Below are positions 1-5,972 of a stretch of 6,140 bases of DNA, one piece after another; the first letter of the stretch is position 1; the number at the start of each line of letters is the position of its first letter. The DNA is from an uncultured Curvibacter sp. (GTDB lineage: Bacteria > Pseudomonadota > Gammaproteobacteria > Burkholderiales > Burkholderiaceae). The translations under genes were made by a program, and so were the position numbers. Location: positions 1 through 6,140 of the forward strand of contig CAMLNH010000175.1 in assembly GCA_946481355.1 (NCBI GenBank), written 5' to 3'. Under the pieces are notes generated by a model. The model was not told the origin of the DNA. It saw only the letters and a program-made list of their open reading frames with translations, and made no database searches.

Positions 1-1622
1 ACAGCTACCCGCACTGCTGGCGCCACAAGACGCCGGTGATCTACCGCGCCGCGGCCCAGTGGTTCGTGCGCATGGACGAGGGCGAGGGCATCTTTACCAA
101 GGACAAGGCGCCGCAGACCCTGCGCCAGCTGGCCCTGGCCGCCATCGAAGAGACGAGTTTCTACCCCGAGAACGGCAAGACCCGCCTGCGCGACATGATC
201 GCCAACCGGCCCGACTGGTGCATCTCGCGCCAGCGCAGCTGGGGTGTGCCCCTGCCCTTCCTGCTGAACGTGGACAGCGGTGAGCCGCACCCGCGCACGC
301 CCGAGATCATCGACCTCGCGGCCGAGGTGGTCGAGCAAGGCGGCATCGAGGCCTGGAGCAAGCTCTCCTGCGCCGACATCCTGCAACGCATCGGTGACAC
401 ATCGGGTGCCGCGCAGTGGAGCAAGAGCAGCGACATCCTCGAAGTCTGGTTCGACTCCGGCACCACGCACACCACGGTGCTCAAGACCTCGCACCCGCAC
501 AGCGGCCATGAGGACGGTGGCCCCGAGGCCGACCTGTATCTGGAAGGCCACGACCAGCACCGCGGCTGGTTCCACTCCTCCCTGCTCACCGCCTGCGCCA
601 TGTACGGCCGCGCACCTTACCGCGGCCTGCTGACGCACGGCTTCACCGTGGACGGCCAGGGCCGCAAGATGAGCAAGAGCGTGGGCAACGTCGTGGCCCC
701 GCAGCAGGTCAGCGAGAAGATGGGCGCCGAGATCATCCGCCTGTGGTGCGCGGCCACCGACTACTCGGGCGACCTGGGCATCGACGACAAGATCCTGGCC
801 CGCGTCGTGGACGCCTACCGCCGCATCCGCAACACCCTGCGCTTCCTGCTGGCCAATGTCAGCGACTTCGATCCCGCCAAAGACGCTGTCCCCGCGGACC
901 AGCTGCTGGAGATCGACCGTTACGCGCTGGCGCGCGCCGCCGAGCTGCAGGCCGAAATCCTGGCGCATTACGAGGTCTATGAGTTTCACCCCGTGGTGGC
1001 CAAGTTGCAGGTCTACTGCTCGGAGGACCTGGGCGCGTTTTATCTGGACGTGCTCAAGGACCGGCTCTACACCACCGCGCCCAAGTCGCTGGCACGTCGT
1101 AGCGCGCAGACCGCGCTGCACCAGATCACGCATGCCATGCTGCGCTGGATGGCGCCTTTCCTGAGCTTCACGGCCGAGGAAGCCTGGAAGGTGTTCGGCA
1201 CATCCGAGTCCATCTTCCTGGAAACCTACAGCGATTTGCCCGCACCCGATGCCGCGCTGCTGGCCAAGTGGGCCCGCATCCGCGAGATCCGCGATGCGGT
1301 CAACAAGGACATCGAAGCCCTGCGCGCCGAAGGCAAGGTCGGCGCCTCGCTGCAGGCCACCATCACGCTGGCGGCGAACGCCGAAGATCATGCGTTGCTG
1401 GCCAGCCTGGGGGAGGACCTGAAGTTCGTCTTCATCACCTCGGCCGTGACGCTGCAGGCGGGTTCGGCGCTGACGATCAAGGTCGAACCCAGCAGCGCCC
1501 AGAAATGTGAACGCTGCTGGCACTACCGCGATGACGTGGGCCATGACGCCGCCCACCCGACGCTCTGCGGTCGCTGCACCAGCAACCTCTACGGTGCTGG
1601 CGAACCGCGCAAGGTCGCCTGA
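1..1622 (+). CDS. ileS: Isoleucyl-tRNA synthetase, C-terminal part (5' end outside window)
   Basis: Cytoplasmic class I aminoacyl-tRNA synthetase that charges tRNA-Ile with isoleucine using ATP. The reading frame is open from the window edge (first full codon at 3), giving 539 visible codons; the family is usually about 940 residues, so the N-terminal Rossmann half with the HIGH motif and part of the editing domain are missing. Visible in order: the [12 protein letters not shown] segment at the very start, [11 protein letters not shown] (nt 219-261), the [13 protein letters not shown] catalytic-core block (nt 546-584), the KMSKS loop at nt 666-680, the helical anticodon-binding domain, and a C-terminal zinc site with four cysteines in two CxxC pairs (visible residues 502, 505, 522, 525). 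The 17-residue step between pairs matches the Escherichia coli enzyme as I remember it. An apparent start at 36 is an internal GTG valine codon. The gene looks intact and is coupled to lspA. Confidence 0.97.
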   Translation, partial: SYPHCWRHKTPVIYRAAAQWFVRMDEGEGIFTKDKAPQTLRQLALAAIEETSFYPENGKTRLRDMIANRPDWCISRQRSWGVPLPFLLNVDSGEPHPRTPEIIDLAAEVVEQGGIEAWSKLSCADILQRIGDTSGAAQWSKSSDILEVWFDSGTTHTTVLKTSHPHSGHEDGGPEADLYLEGHDQHRGWFHSSLLTACAMYGRAPYRGLLTHGFTVDGQGRKMSKSVGNVVAPQQVSEKMGAEIIRLWCAATDYSGDLGIDDKILARVVDAYRRIRNTLRFLLANVSDFDPAKDAVPADQLLEIDRYALARAAELQAEILAHYEVYEFHPVVAKLQVYCSEDLGAFYLDVLKDRLYTTAPKSLARRSAQTALHQITHAMLRWMAPFLSFTAEEAWKVFGTSESIFLETYSDLPAPDAALLAKWARIREIRDAVNKDIEALRAEGKVGASLQATITLAANAEDHALLASLGEDLKFVFITSAVTLQAGSALTIKVEPSSAQKCERCWHYRDDVGHDAAHPTLCGRCTSNLYGAGEPRKVA

Positions 1623-2113
1623 TGGGCAAGGCCAACACCGGCGGCATGCTTCAGTGGCTGGGCATCGCCTTGCTGATCCTGGTGCTGGATCAGCTGAGCA
1701 AGATCGCCATCCTGGTCCACTACCAGCTGGGCGAGAGCACCACCCTGACCGGGTGGCTCAACCTCGTGCGCGTGCACAACAGCGGCGCAGCCTTCTCTTT
1801 TCTGGCCGGGGCCGGCGGCTGGCAGCGCTGGTTCTTCGTCGGCATCGGTGCGGCCGCCACCCTTTTCATGATTTATCTGATGCGCGCCCACGCAGGCCAG
1901 AAGCTCTTCTGCGGGGCCCTGGCCTGCATCATGGGCGGGGCCGTGGGCAATGTGCTGGACCGGCTGATCCACGGCTATGTGGTTGACATGGTGGACTTCC
2001 ACATCGGCACCTGGCATTTCCCGGCCTTCAATCTGGCCGACAGCGCCATCACCCTGGGCGTGGTCCTGCTGCTGCTCGACGAGTTGCTGCGCGTGCGCCG
2101 CGCACGCGGCTGA
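1622..2113 (+). CDS. lspA: Lipoprotein signal peptidase (signal peptidase II)
   Basis: Inner-membrane aspartyl protease that removes the signal peptide from diacylglyceryl-modified prolipoproteins; it is the target of globomycin. The 163-residue protein has the usual family length and about four hydrophobic segments (roughly residues 10-31, 69-87, 94-112 and 136-155). Conserved blocks are visible: LVLDQLSK (D23), [10 protein letters not shown] (N53), GNVLDR with catalytic Asp113, VDMVDFH, and FNLAD with catalytic Asp140. The ATG overlaps the ileS stop (TGATG at 1620-1624), and an AAGG lies at 1611-1614 inside ileS, so translation is probably coupled and the gene cotranscribed with ileS. In many betaproteobacteria coaBC follows lspA (from memory); here a convergent gene follows instead. 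No key residue is missing. Confidence 0.97.
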   Translation: MGKANTGGMLQWLGIALLILVLDQLSKIAILVHYQLGESTTLTGWLNLVRVHNSGAAFSFLAGAGGWQRWFFVGIGAAATLFMIYLMRAHAGQKLFCGALACIMGGAVGNVLDRLIHGYVVDMVDFHIGTWHFPAFNLADSAITLGVVLLLLDELLRVRRARG

Positions 2114-2125
2114 GCCCGGCAGGAC

Positions 2126-2160
2126 AAAAGGCCGTGGCGCCTGCGCCCCACGGCCTGTCT
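2126..2160. terminator. Hairpin between convergent lspA and DUF4148 genes, probable bidirectional terminator
   Basis: A perfect 9-bp inverted repeat, AGGCCGTGG (2129-2137) and CCACGGCCT (2148-2156), encloses a 10-base loop, 15 bases after the lspA stop and 22 bases before the stop of the minus-strand gene. On the plus strand AAAA precedes the stem and GTCTGTC follows it. Read on the minus strand, the stem ends in a short T run followed by GTCC, so it fits a terminator of the minus-strand gene better than one for lspA. The T tract is weak in both directions, so factor-independent termination is inferred. Confidence 0.6.
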
Positions 2161-2178
2161 GTCCCGATGCGCTGCTGA

Positions 2179-2652
2179 TCAGCCCTTGGACGGGTAACGG
2201 TTCGGGAACTGCTCGTTCAGCTTGAGCGCGGGCTCACCGTCGACGATGTTGCCCGTGCGGCGAGCCTCGTACAGTTCGGCCTGCACCTGGGCGCGGGTCT
2301 TGCCGGCGGTCTTGGTCTGGGCCGGGTACTGGCCGGGGAACTGCTCGTTGAGCTTCACGGCCGGCTCGCCATCGACGATGTTGCCCGTGCGGCGGGCCTC
2401 GATCAGCTCGGCATAGACCTCGGCGCGGGTCTTGCCGTCGCGCTCGGCCTGCACAGGGTATTGGCCGGGGAAGCGCTCGTTGAGCTTCATCGCGGGCTCG
2501 CCTTCGACGATGTCGCCGTTGCGCTGGGCCTGCTGCAGTTCGGCCTGGACCTGGGCGCGGGTCTTGGTACCGGCCTCATCGGCCAAGGCGGGGCCGGCTG
2601 CCAGGGTGGCCAGGGCCAGAGCGATCGCGGCTGCGGTGGTGTTGCGGTTCAT
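2179..2652 (-). CDS. Secreted DUF4148-type repeat protein of unknown function
   Basis: A 157-residue protein with a clear Sec signal peptide: MNRN, a hydrophobic alanine/leucine stretch to about residue 20, then an ALA box with predicted cleavage between residues 24 and 25. This points to a periplasmic or extracellular product. The mature part is three tandem 44-residue units starting at K30, K74 and K118, each following the pattern KTRAxVxAEL, an E/QARRTGNIV-like helix end, GEPAxKLNE and FPGQYP; the last unit ends at residue 157. This matches my recollection of DUF4148 proteins common in Burkholderiales; no biochemical function is known to me. An in-frame ATG at 2691 would give 170 residues, but the 2652 start is preferred because it begins the signal peptide and has a good ribosome-binding site. 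The gene is divergent from a LysR regulator across an AT-rich region and convergent with lspA. Confidence 0.88.
   Translation of the reverse strand: MNRNTTAAAIALALATLAAGPALADEAGTKTRAQVQAELQQAQRNGDIVEGEPAMKLNERFPGQYPVQAERDGKTRAEVYAELIEARRTGNIVDGEPAVKLNEQFPGQYPAQTKTAGKTRAQVQAELYEARRTGNIVDGEPALKLNEQFPNRYPSKG
2182..2565 (-). repeat. Three tandem 132-bp coding repeats in the DUF4148 gene
   Basis: Units in gene order are 2434-2565, 2302-2433 and 2182-2301 (the last is 120 bp). The period is exactly 132 bp (44 codons). Units two and three are closest: the 23 bases at 2240-2262 recur without change at 2372-2394, and GGGAACTGCTCGTT at 2204-2217 recurs at 2336-2349. The first unit is more diverged (RNGDIVEGEPAM against RTGNIVDGEPAV or L), which suggests that units two and three arose by the more recent duplication. 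Confidence 0.9.
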
Positions 2653-2660
2653 GGTGTATT

Positions 2661-2665
2661 TCCTT
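2661..2665 (-). promoter_or_regulatory. Ribosome-binding site of the DUF4148 gene
   Basis: AAGGA on the minus strand lies 8 bases before the ATG at 2652. It decides the start in favour of the signal-peptide methionine over the upstream in-frame ATG at 2691. Confidence 0.75.
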
Positions 2666-2810
2666 TCAAAGACAAACATGTTTCTGGGCACGGCAGGAAA
2701 TCGCTTTCTCGTCTGTCCAGGCCTCGATGCCTCGGTTTTTATTTCGATTCATCGATGGGATGTACTGTAATTTTTGAAGAACAACAGAAAAATAGCGTCA
2801 CAATCAAATA

Positions 2811-2833
2811 ATAATTTCTGAAATAGAAATAAT
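2811..2833. promoter_or_regulatory. Imperfect inverted repeat, candidate LysR-type operator
   Basis: ATAATTTCT (2811-2819) and AGAAATAAT (2825-2833) pair at 8 of 9 positions across a 5-base centre GAAAT. The inner part contains T-N11-A (2816-2828), the loose consensus for LysR-family binding. It lies 29 bases before the LysR start codon, a fitting place for autoregulation and control of the divergent gene. In AT-rich DNA such dyads also occur by chance, so the call is tentative. Confidence 0.4.
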
Positions 2834-2848
2834 CAGTCACTTGAATTT

Positions 2849-2853
2849 CGGAG
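2849..2853 (+). promoter_or_regulatory. Ribosome-binding site of the LysR gene
   Basis: CGGAG lies 9 bases before the ATG at 2863 and supports that start over the next in-frame ATG at 2881. Confidence 0.6.
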
Positions 2854-2862
2854 CACCGCACC

Positions 2863-3777
2863 ATGGACCGACTCCTTTCCATGCGCGTCTTCCAGCGCGT
2901 GGTCGAAGAAGGCAGCTTCAGCGCCGCCGCCCGTGCCCTGGACCTCTCGCCCGCCGTCGTCACCCGGCTCGTGGCCGATCTGGAGCAAAGCCTGGGCACG
3001 CGCCTGCTGCATCGCACGACGCGCAAGCTCTCGCTGACCGAAGCCGGCAACGAGTACGGTGCCCGCGTGCAAAGCATCCTGCGCGACATCGACGAAGCCG
3101 AGATGGCGGCGGCGGCACACAGCCAGCAGCTGGAAGGAACGGTGCGCCTGTTGTGCGAGCCCGTCATGGCCTCCTTCTTCATCGCCCCGAGCATCGCGCG
3201 CTGGTACGAGGAGCAGCCCCGGCTGCAGCTGGAGATCGACATCGATCCCCAGCCCCTGAGCCGGCTGGAGGACTATGACCTCGCCGTGCTGCCGACCGAT
3301 GAGGGCTTTGACGCCAATGTCGTGGCCCGCCCGCTGGGCAACGACCAGCTCATCCTCTGCGCCGCACCCGCCTATCTGCGGCGTGCCGGCACGCCGCAGA
3401 CCCCGCAGGATCTGCAACATCACGCCTACCTCAGGCCGGCCCTGCTGCCGGGGCAGACCGGCGGCGGGCGGCGGCTGCGACTCGAACCCTGCGAGGGTCA
3501 AGACGGCACGGCCGTGGAAGTGCCGGTACAGCCCGTGCTGCGCAGCCAGAGTCTCGCCACGCTGTTGCAGGCCAGTGTGGACGGCGTGGGTTACGTGACC
3601 GTTTCACGGCTGATCGCCCGGCGCTTTCTGGACAGCGGGCAGCTGATCCAGATCCTGCCGGACTGGCTGCTGGGACGGGTCACGGCCTATGCCGTGCTGC
3701 CCACGCGCAAGTTCGTGCCGGCCAAGACACGCGCACTGCTCGACTTCCTTGTCGCACGTGCCAGCGAACTGGTCTGA
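2863..3777 (+). CDS. LysR-family transcriptional regulator (CrgA/DmlR-like)
   Basis: A 304-residue protein, the usual length for the LysR family. Residues 1-60 form the winged helix-turn-helix: FxRVVEEGSFSAAARALDLS followed by VTRLVADLEQSLGTRLLHRTTRKLSLTEAG. A linker helix follows at about 65-88, then the periplasmic-binding-protein-like effector domain from about residue 92 to the end, starting GTVRLLCEP. The HRTTRKLSLTE wording is typical of the CrgA/DmlR/AaeR-type subgroup. Members bind a small effector and usually control a divergent neighbour and themselves; here the divergent neighbour is the secreted DUF4148 gene. The effector cannot be read from the sequence. The gene is convergent with the quinone reductase 176 bp downstream, so that gene is a less obvious target. 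Confidence 0.93.
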   Translation: MDRLLSMRVFQRVVEEGSFSAAARALDLSPAVVTRLVADLEQSLGTRLLHRTTRKLSLTEAGNEYGARVQSILRDIDEAEMAAAAHSQQLEGTVRLLCEPVMASFFIAPSIARWYEEQPRLQLEIDIDPQPLSRLEDYDLAVLPTDEGFDANVVARPLGNDQLILCAAPAYLRRAGTPQTPQDLQHHAYLRPALLPGQTGGGRRLRLEPCEGQDGTAVEVPVQPVLRSQSLATLLQASVDGVGYVTVSRLIARRFLDSGQLIQILPDWLLGRVTAYAVLPTRKFVPAKTRALLDFLVARASELV

Positions 3778-3795
3778 AGCGACTTCGCCGGGCGA

Positions 3796-3940
3796 GACCG
3801 CACCTATCGGCGCGCCAACGCCCGCCTGGCGCAGGTCGGACATCGATTGCGACGAACTCACCGTCGGACCGGCGTGCCCTGCAGGGCGAGGTGACCCAGG
3901 CCAAGTTGATGCCGTGTGGCGTGCCGGGGCTGCTGCGCTG
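3796..3940 (+). pseudogene. Possible eroded fragment of a GGDEF (diguanylate cyclase) gene
   Basis: The gap between the LysR and quinone reductase genes has no intact gene, but three short stretches in successive plus-strand frames line up in the order expected at the entry of a GGDEF domain. RDRTYRRANARLAQV is at 3796-3837 in the frame of the LysR gene, IDCDELT at 3842-3862 in the next frame, and RRALQGEVTQAK at 3870-3905 in the third frame, running to a TGA at 3939-3941. In GGDEF proteins a coiled-coil linker ending like ANARLAQLA leads into DxLTGLPNRRAL. The pieces would need two frameshifting changes, one of them consistent with a 5-base loss at the GLPN position. The match is short, rests on my memory of the family and could be chance in GC-rich DNA. 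Confidence 0.3.
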
Positions 3941-3953
3941 AGCGCCTGTTTCC

Positions 3954-4949
3954 CTACAGCGTGAGGATGGTGCTGCCCGTCGTCTTGCGGGCTTCGAGGT
4001 CGCGGTGCGCCTGCTGCACCTGCTCCAGCGGGTAGCGCTGCGCGATGTGGATCTTCACCTTGCCGCTGCCCACCATGGCGAACAGATCATCGGCCATGGG
4101 CTGCGTGCTCTCGCGCGTGGCGATGTGGCTGAACAGGGTCTGGCGCGTCACGTAGATCGAACCTTTGGCCGCCAGGCTGCCCGGCGCAAACGGCGGCACC
4201 ACCCCCGAGGAATTGCCGAAGCTGGCCATCAGGCCGAAAGGCCGCAGGCATTCGAGCGACTTGTCCCAAGTGTCCTTGCCCACCGAGTCGTAAACAACCT
4301 TCACGCCCTTGCCGCCCGTGATCTCCTTCACGCGCGCCGCGAAATCCTCGGTGGCGTAGTTGATCATGTGGGCCGCACCGTTGGCCTTGGCCAGCGCGCA
4401 CTTGGCGTCGGAACCTGCGGTACCGATGAGCTGCAGACCCAGGGCCCGGGCCCACTGACAGGCGATCAGGCCCACGCCGCCCGCGGCAGCGTGGAAAAGG
4501 ATGTGGTCGCCGGGCTGCAAACCTTCAACCGGGCGCACCTTGTTGAGCAGGTACTGCGCAGTGAGGCCCTTGAGCATCATGGCTGCGCCAGTCTCGAAGG
4601 AAATGTTGTCGGGCAGCTTGCAGACGCACTTGGCCGGCATCACGCGCACATCGCAGTAGGCGCCCGGCGGCTGGCTCGCGTAGGCGGCGCGATCGCCCAC
4701 CTTCAGGTGCGTCACGCCCGCCCCCACAGCCTCGATCACGCCCGCGCCTTCCATGCCCAGCTGGGCCGGCATGGGCAGCTGGTACACGCCTTCGCGCTGG
4801 TAGACGTCGATGAAGTTCAGGCCGCAGGCCTGGTGGCGGATGCGTACCTCGCCGGGTCCGGGTTCGCCCACCGTCACCTCGACGATCTGCATCTGCTCGG
4901 GGCCGCCATGCTGGTTGATGCGCACGGCACGGAAACGGGGCTGGGTCAT
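3954..4949 (-). CDS. qor: NADPH:quinone oxidoreductase, zinc-free MDR family
   Basis: A 331-residue soluble enzyme of the medium-chain dehydrogenase/reductase superfamily, quinone oxidoreductase branch, expected to reduce quinones with NADPH. The N-terminal GroES-like domain (about 1-125) includes NQHGGPEQM, GLNFIDVYQREG and the GMEGAGVIEAVG block. The Rossmann domain carries the nucleotide-binding motif AAAGGVG at 154-160, followed by IACQWARALG, and later VVYDSVGKDTW and SFGNSSG. These blocks closely resemble Escherichia coli QorA (327 residues) as I remember it. The cysteine/histidine pattern of zinc-dependent alcohol dehydrogenases is absent. The ATG at 4949 is chosen over an upstream in-frame ATG at 5018 because a strong ribosome-binding site precedes it and homology starts there. 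The physiological substrate is not determined by sequence. Confidence 0.94.
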   Translation of the reverse strand: MTQPRFRAVRINQHGGPEQMQIVEVTVGEPGPGEVRIRHQACGLNFIDVYQREGVYQLPMPAQLGMEGAGVIEAVGAGVTHLKVGDRAAYASQPPGAYCDVRVMPAKCVCKLPDNISFETGAAMMLKGLTAQYLLNKVRPVEGLQPGDHILFHAAAGGVGLIACQWARALGLQLIGTAGSDAKCALAKANGAAHMINYATEDFAARVKEITGGKGVKVVYDSVGKDTWDKSLECLRPFGLMASFGNSSGVVPPFAPGSLAAKGSIYVTRQTLFSHIATRESTQPMADDLFAMVGSGKVKIHIAQRYPLEQVQQAHRDLEARKTTGSTILTL

Positions 4950-4955
4950 GTGGGT

Positions 4956-4960
4956 CTCCT
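4956..4960 (-). promoter_or_regulatory. Ribosome-binding site of qor
   Basis: AGGAG on the minus strand, within TCAGGAGA, lies 6 bases before the ATG at 4949. It is a near-ideal Shine-Dalgarno and fixes this start rather than the one at 5018. Confidence 0.85.
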
Positions 4961-4974
4961 GAATGTGGCTGGAA

Positions 4975-4980
4975 ATTCTA
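4975..4980 (-). promoter_or_regulatory. Candidate -10 box of the qor promoter
   Basis: TAGAAT on the minus strand lies 25 bases before the qor ATG, which would leave a short leader holding the ribosome-binding site. It matches five of six bases of TATAAT in a GC-rich gap. No good -35 hexamer is visible at 16-18 bases upstream. Confidence 0.4.
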
Positions 4981-5052
4981 CGTGAGCACCTCGCGAGCCT
5001 GCACGCGTCACGGCGCAAAACACCCCTGACCGCAAGGGCGCACCCGGCTTGC

Positions 5053-5058
5053 TAAAGT
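5053..5058 (+). promoter_or_regulatory. Candidate -10 box close to the eamA start
   Basis: TAAAGT lies 8 bases before the ATG at 5067, placing a predicted transcription start at or within a base or two of the start codon. No Shine-Dalgarno sequence is visible before that ATG. The -35 region is poor: CTGACC at 5026-5031 would need a 21-base spacer. Confidence 0.3.
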
Positions 5059-5066
5059 GCTTCCCC

Positions 5067-5972
5067 ATGCACACGCGCCTCTCGCCCTCCACCGCCCTGC
5101 TGCTCACCATCCCGCCACTCATGTGGGCCGGCAACGCCGTCGTCGGCCGCATGGTGGCCGAACTCGTGCCGCCCATGATGCTCAACCTGCTGCGCTGGGC
5201 CCTGGCCGGGCTGATCCTGCTGCCGCTGGCGGCCTGGGTGCTGCGGCGTGACAGCGGGCTGTGGACCCACTGGCGGCGTTTCGCCTGGCTGGGCCTGCTC
5301 AGCGTAGGGGCCTACAACGCGCTGCAGTACCTCGCGCTCAAGACCTCCTCACCCATCAACGTGACCCTGGTGGCCGCGAGCATGCCGATCTGGATGCAGC
5401 TCATCGGCCGCCTGTTCTTCGAGGCCCCGGTCTCGCGCCGTCAGATGATGGGGGCGGTGCTGTCCATCGCCGGCGTGCTGCTGGTGCTCAGTCGCGGGCA
5501 CCTGGAAGCGCTGCTGCAGGTGCAGCTGGTCGCCGGTGACGTGTACATCCTGATCGCAGCCATCTGCTGGGCTTTCTACAGCTGGATGCTGGCACGCCCG
5601 GGCGGCGAGCCTGCCGCCATCCGCGGCGACTGGGCCGCCTTCCTCATGGCGCAGATCGTCTACGGTCTGGCCTGGTCCGCGCTGTTCGCAGGCGGTGAAT
5701 GGCTGGTGACCGACCAGCCCACAGTCTGGGGCTGGCCGCTGATCGCGGCCCTGGTCTTCGTGGCCGTGGGCCCCGCCGTGCTGGCCTACCGCGCCTGGGG
5801 CATCGGCGTGCAGCGCGCTGGCCCCACGGTGGCCAGCTTCTTCGGCAACCTCACGCCCCTGCTCGCGGCCCTGATGTCAGCGGCCCTGCTGGGCGAGCTG
5901 CCCCAGATCTACCACGGCGCAGCCTTCGTGCTCATCGTGGCCGGCATCGTGGTGTCGTCGGTGCGGCGTTAA
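5067..5972 (+). CDS. EamA/DMT-superfamily inner-membrane transporter
   Basis: A 301-residue very hydrophobic protein with the length and layout of drug/metabolite transporter permeases: two EamA repeats of about five membrane segments each (roughly residues 8-140 and 150-298). Family features include the opening PPLMWAGNAVVGRMV, the MLNLLRWALAGLILLPLA segment, the end of the first repeat (AGVLLVLSRG), GDVYILIAAICWAFYSWML opening the second repeat and, near the C-terminus, VASFFGNLTPLLAALMSAALLGE followed by GAAFVLIVAGIVVSS. Relatives export amino acids, metabolites or drugs; the substrate cannot be inferred here. The ATG at 5067 is preferred over a TTG at 5049 because family similarity begins there, although neither has a good ribosome-binding site. 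The gene is divergent from qor, and its stop overlaps the stop of the convergent SDR gene. Confidence 0.9.
   Translation: MHTRLSPSTALLLTIPPLMWAGNAVVGRMVAELVPPMMLNLLRWALAGLILLPLAAWVLRRDSGLWTHWRRFAWLGLLSVGAYNALQYLALKTSSPINVTLVAASMPIWMQLIGRLFFEAPVSRRQMMGAVLSIAGVLLVLSRGHLEALLQVQLVAGDVYILIAAICWAFYSWMLARPGGEPAAIRGDWAAFLMAQIVYGLAWSALFAGGEWLVTDQPTVWGWPLIAALVFVAVGPAVLAYRAWGIGVQRAGPTVASFFGNLTPLLAALMSAALLGELPQIYHGAAFVLIVAGIVVSSVRR

Larger units (their letters stand above)
2653..2862. promoter_or_regulatory. Divergent control region between the DUF4148 and LysR genes, AT-rich
   Basis: This 210-bp gap separates two divergent genes and must hold both promoters. Its base composition breaks sharply from the surroundings: by hand count 29 of 100 bases are G or C over 2741-2840, and 17 of 70 over 2761-2830, against roughly two-thirds in the coding regions. 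It contains A/T runs, the 8-bp palindrome CATCGATG (2750-2757) and a 9-bp dyad near the LysR end. I could not assign a convincing pair of -35 and -10 hexamers at normal spacing on either strand, so no exact promoter is called. A regulator-bound or nucleoid-protein-bound region is inferred from composition and position. Confidence 0.6.

Noticed and set aside
161..601. Minus-strand open frame inside ileS
   Set aside because: A shadow of a conserved housekeeping gene, with no domain signal.
2653..2691. Longer start for the DUF4148 protein at 2691
   Set aside because: It would bury the signal peptide behind 13 charged and polar residues, while the ATG at 2652 has an AAGGA at good spacing.
2750..2757. 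Palindrome CATCGATG as an operator half
   Set aside because: Only 8 bp, with no second copy at regular spacing; kept only as a note in the control region.
2833..3501. Long minus-strand open frame opposite the LysR gene
   Set aside because: The plus-strand LysR protein is unmistakable along its full length; the opposite frame has no known motif and is explained by G/C at third positions.
3812..3832. Hairpin GCGCCA/TGGCGC with a 9-base loop after the LysR gene, considered as a terminator
   Set aside because: The stem is only 6 bp, there is no T run on either strand, and such pairings are common in GC-rich DNA.
3876..3887. Perfect 12-bp palindrome GCCCTGCAGGGC
   Set aside because: It is a single copy with no partner sites or promoter nearby; chance is a sufficient explanation.
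3689..3964. A 91-codon open frame crossing the end of the LysR gene and the gap
   Set aside because: Most of it lies inside the LysR gene in another frame, with no ribosome-binding site and no domain. Only the short stretch at 3842-3862 is used, as part of the tentative GGDEF relic.
4005..4985. A 326-codon open frame on the plus strand opposite qor
   Set aside because: It mirrors the high-GC qor gene on the other strand, has no recognisable domain or ribosome-binding site and has a histidine/alanine-rich composition typical of antisense shadows.
4950..5018. Longer start for qor at 5018
   Set aside because: The added residues are arginine/cysteine-rich and unlike the family, they span the candidate -10 box, and the 4949 ATG has a strong ribosome-binding site.
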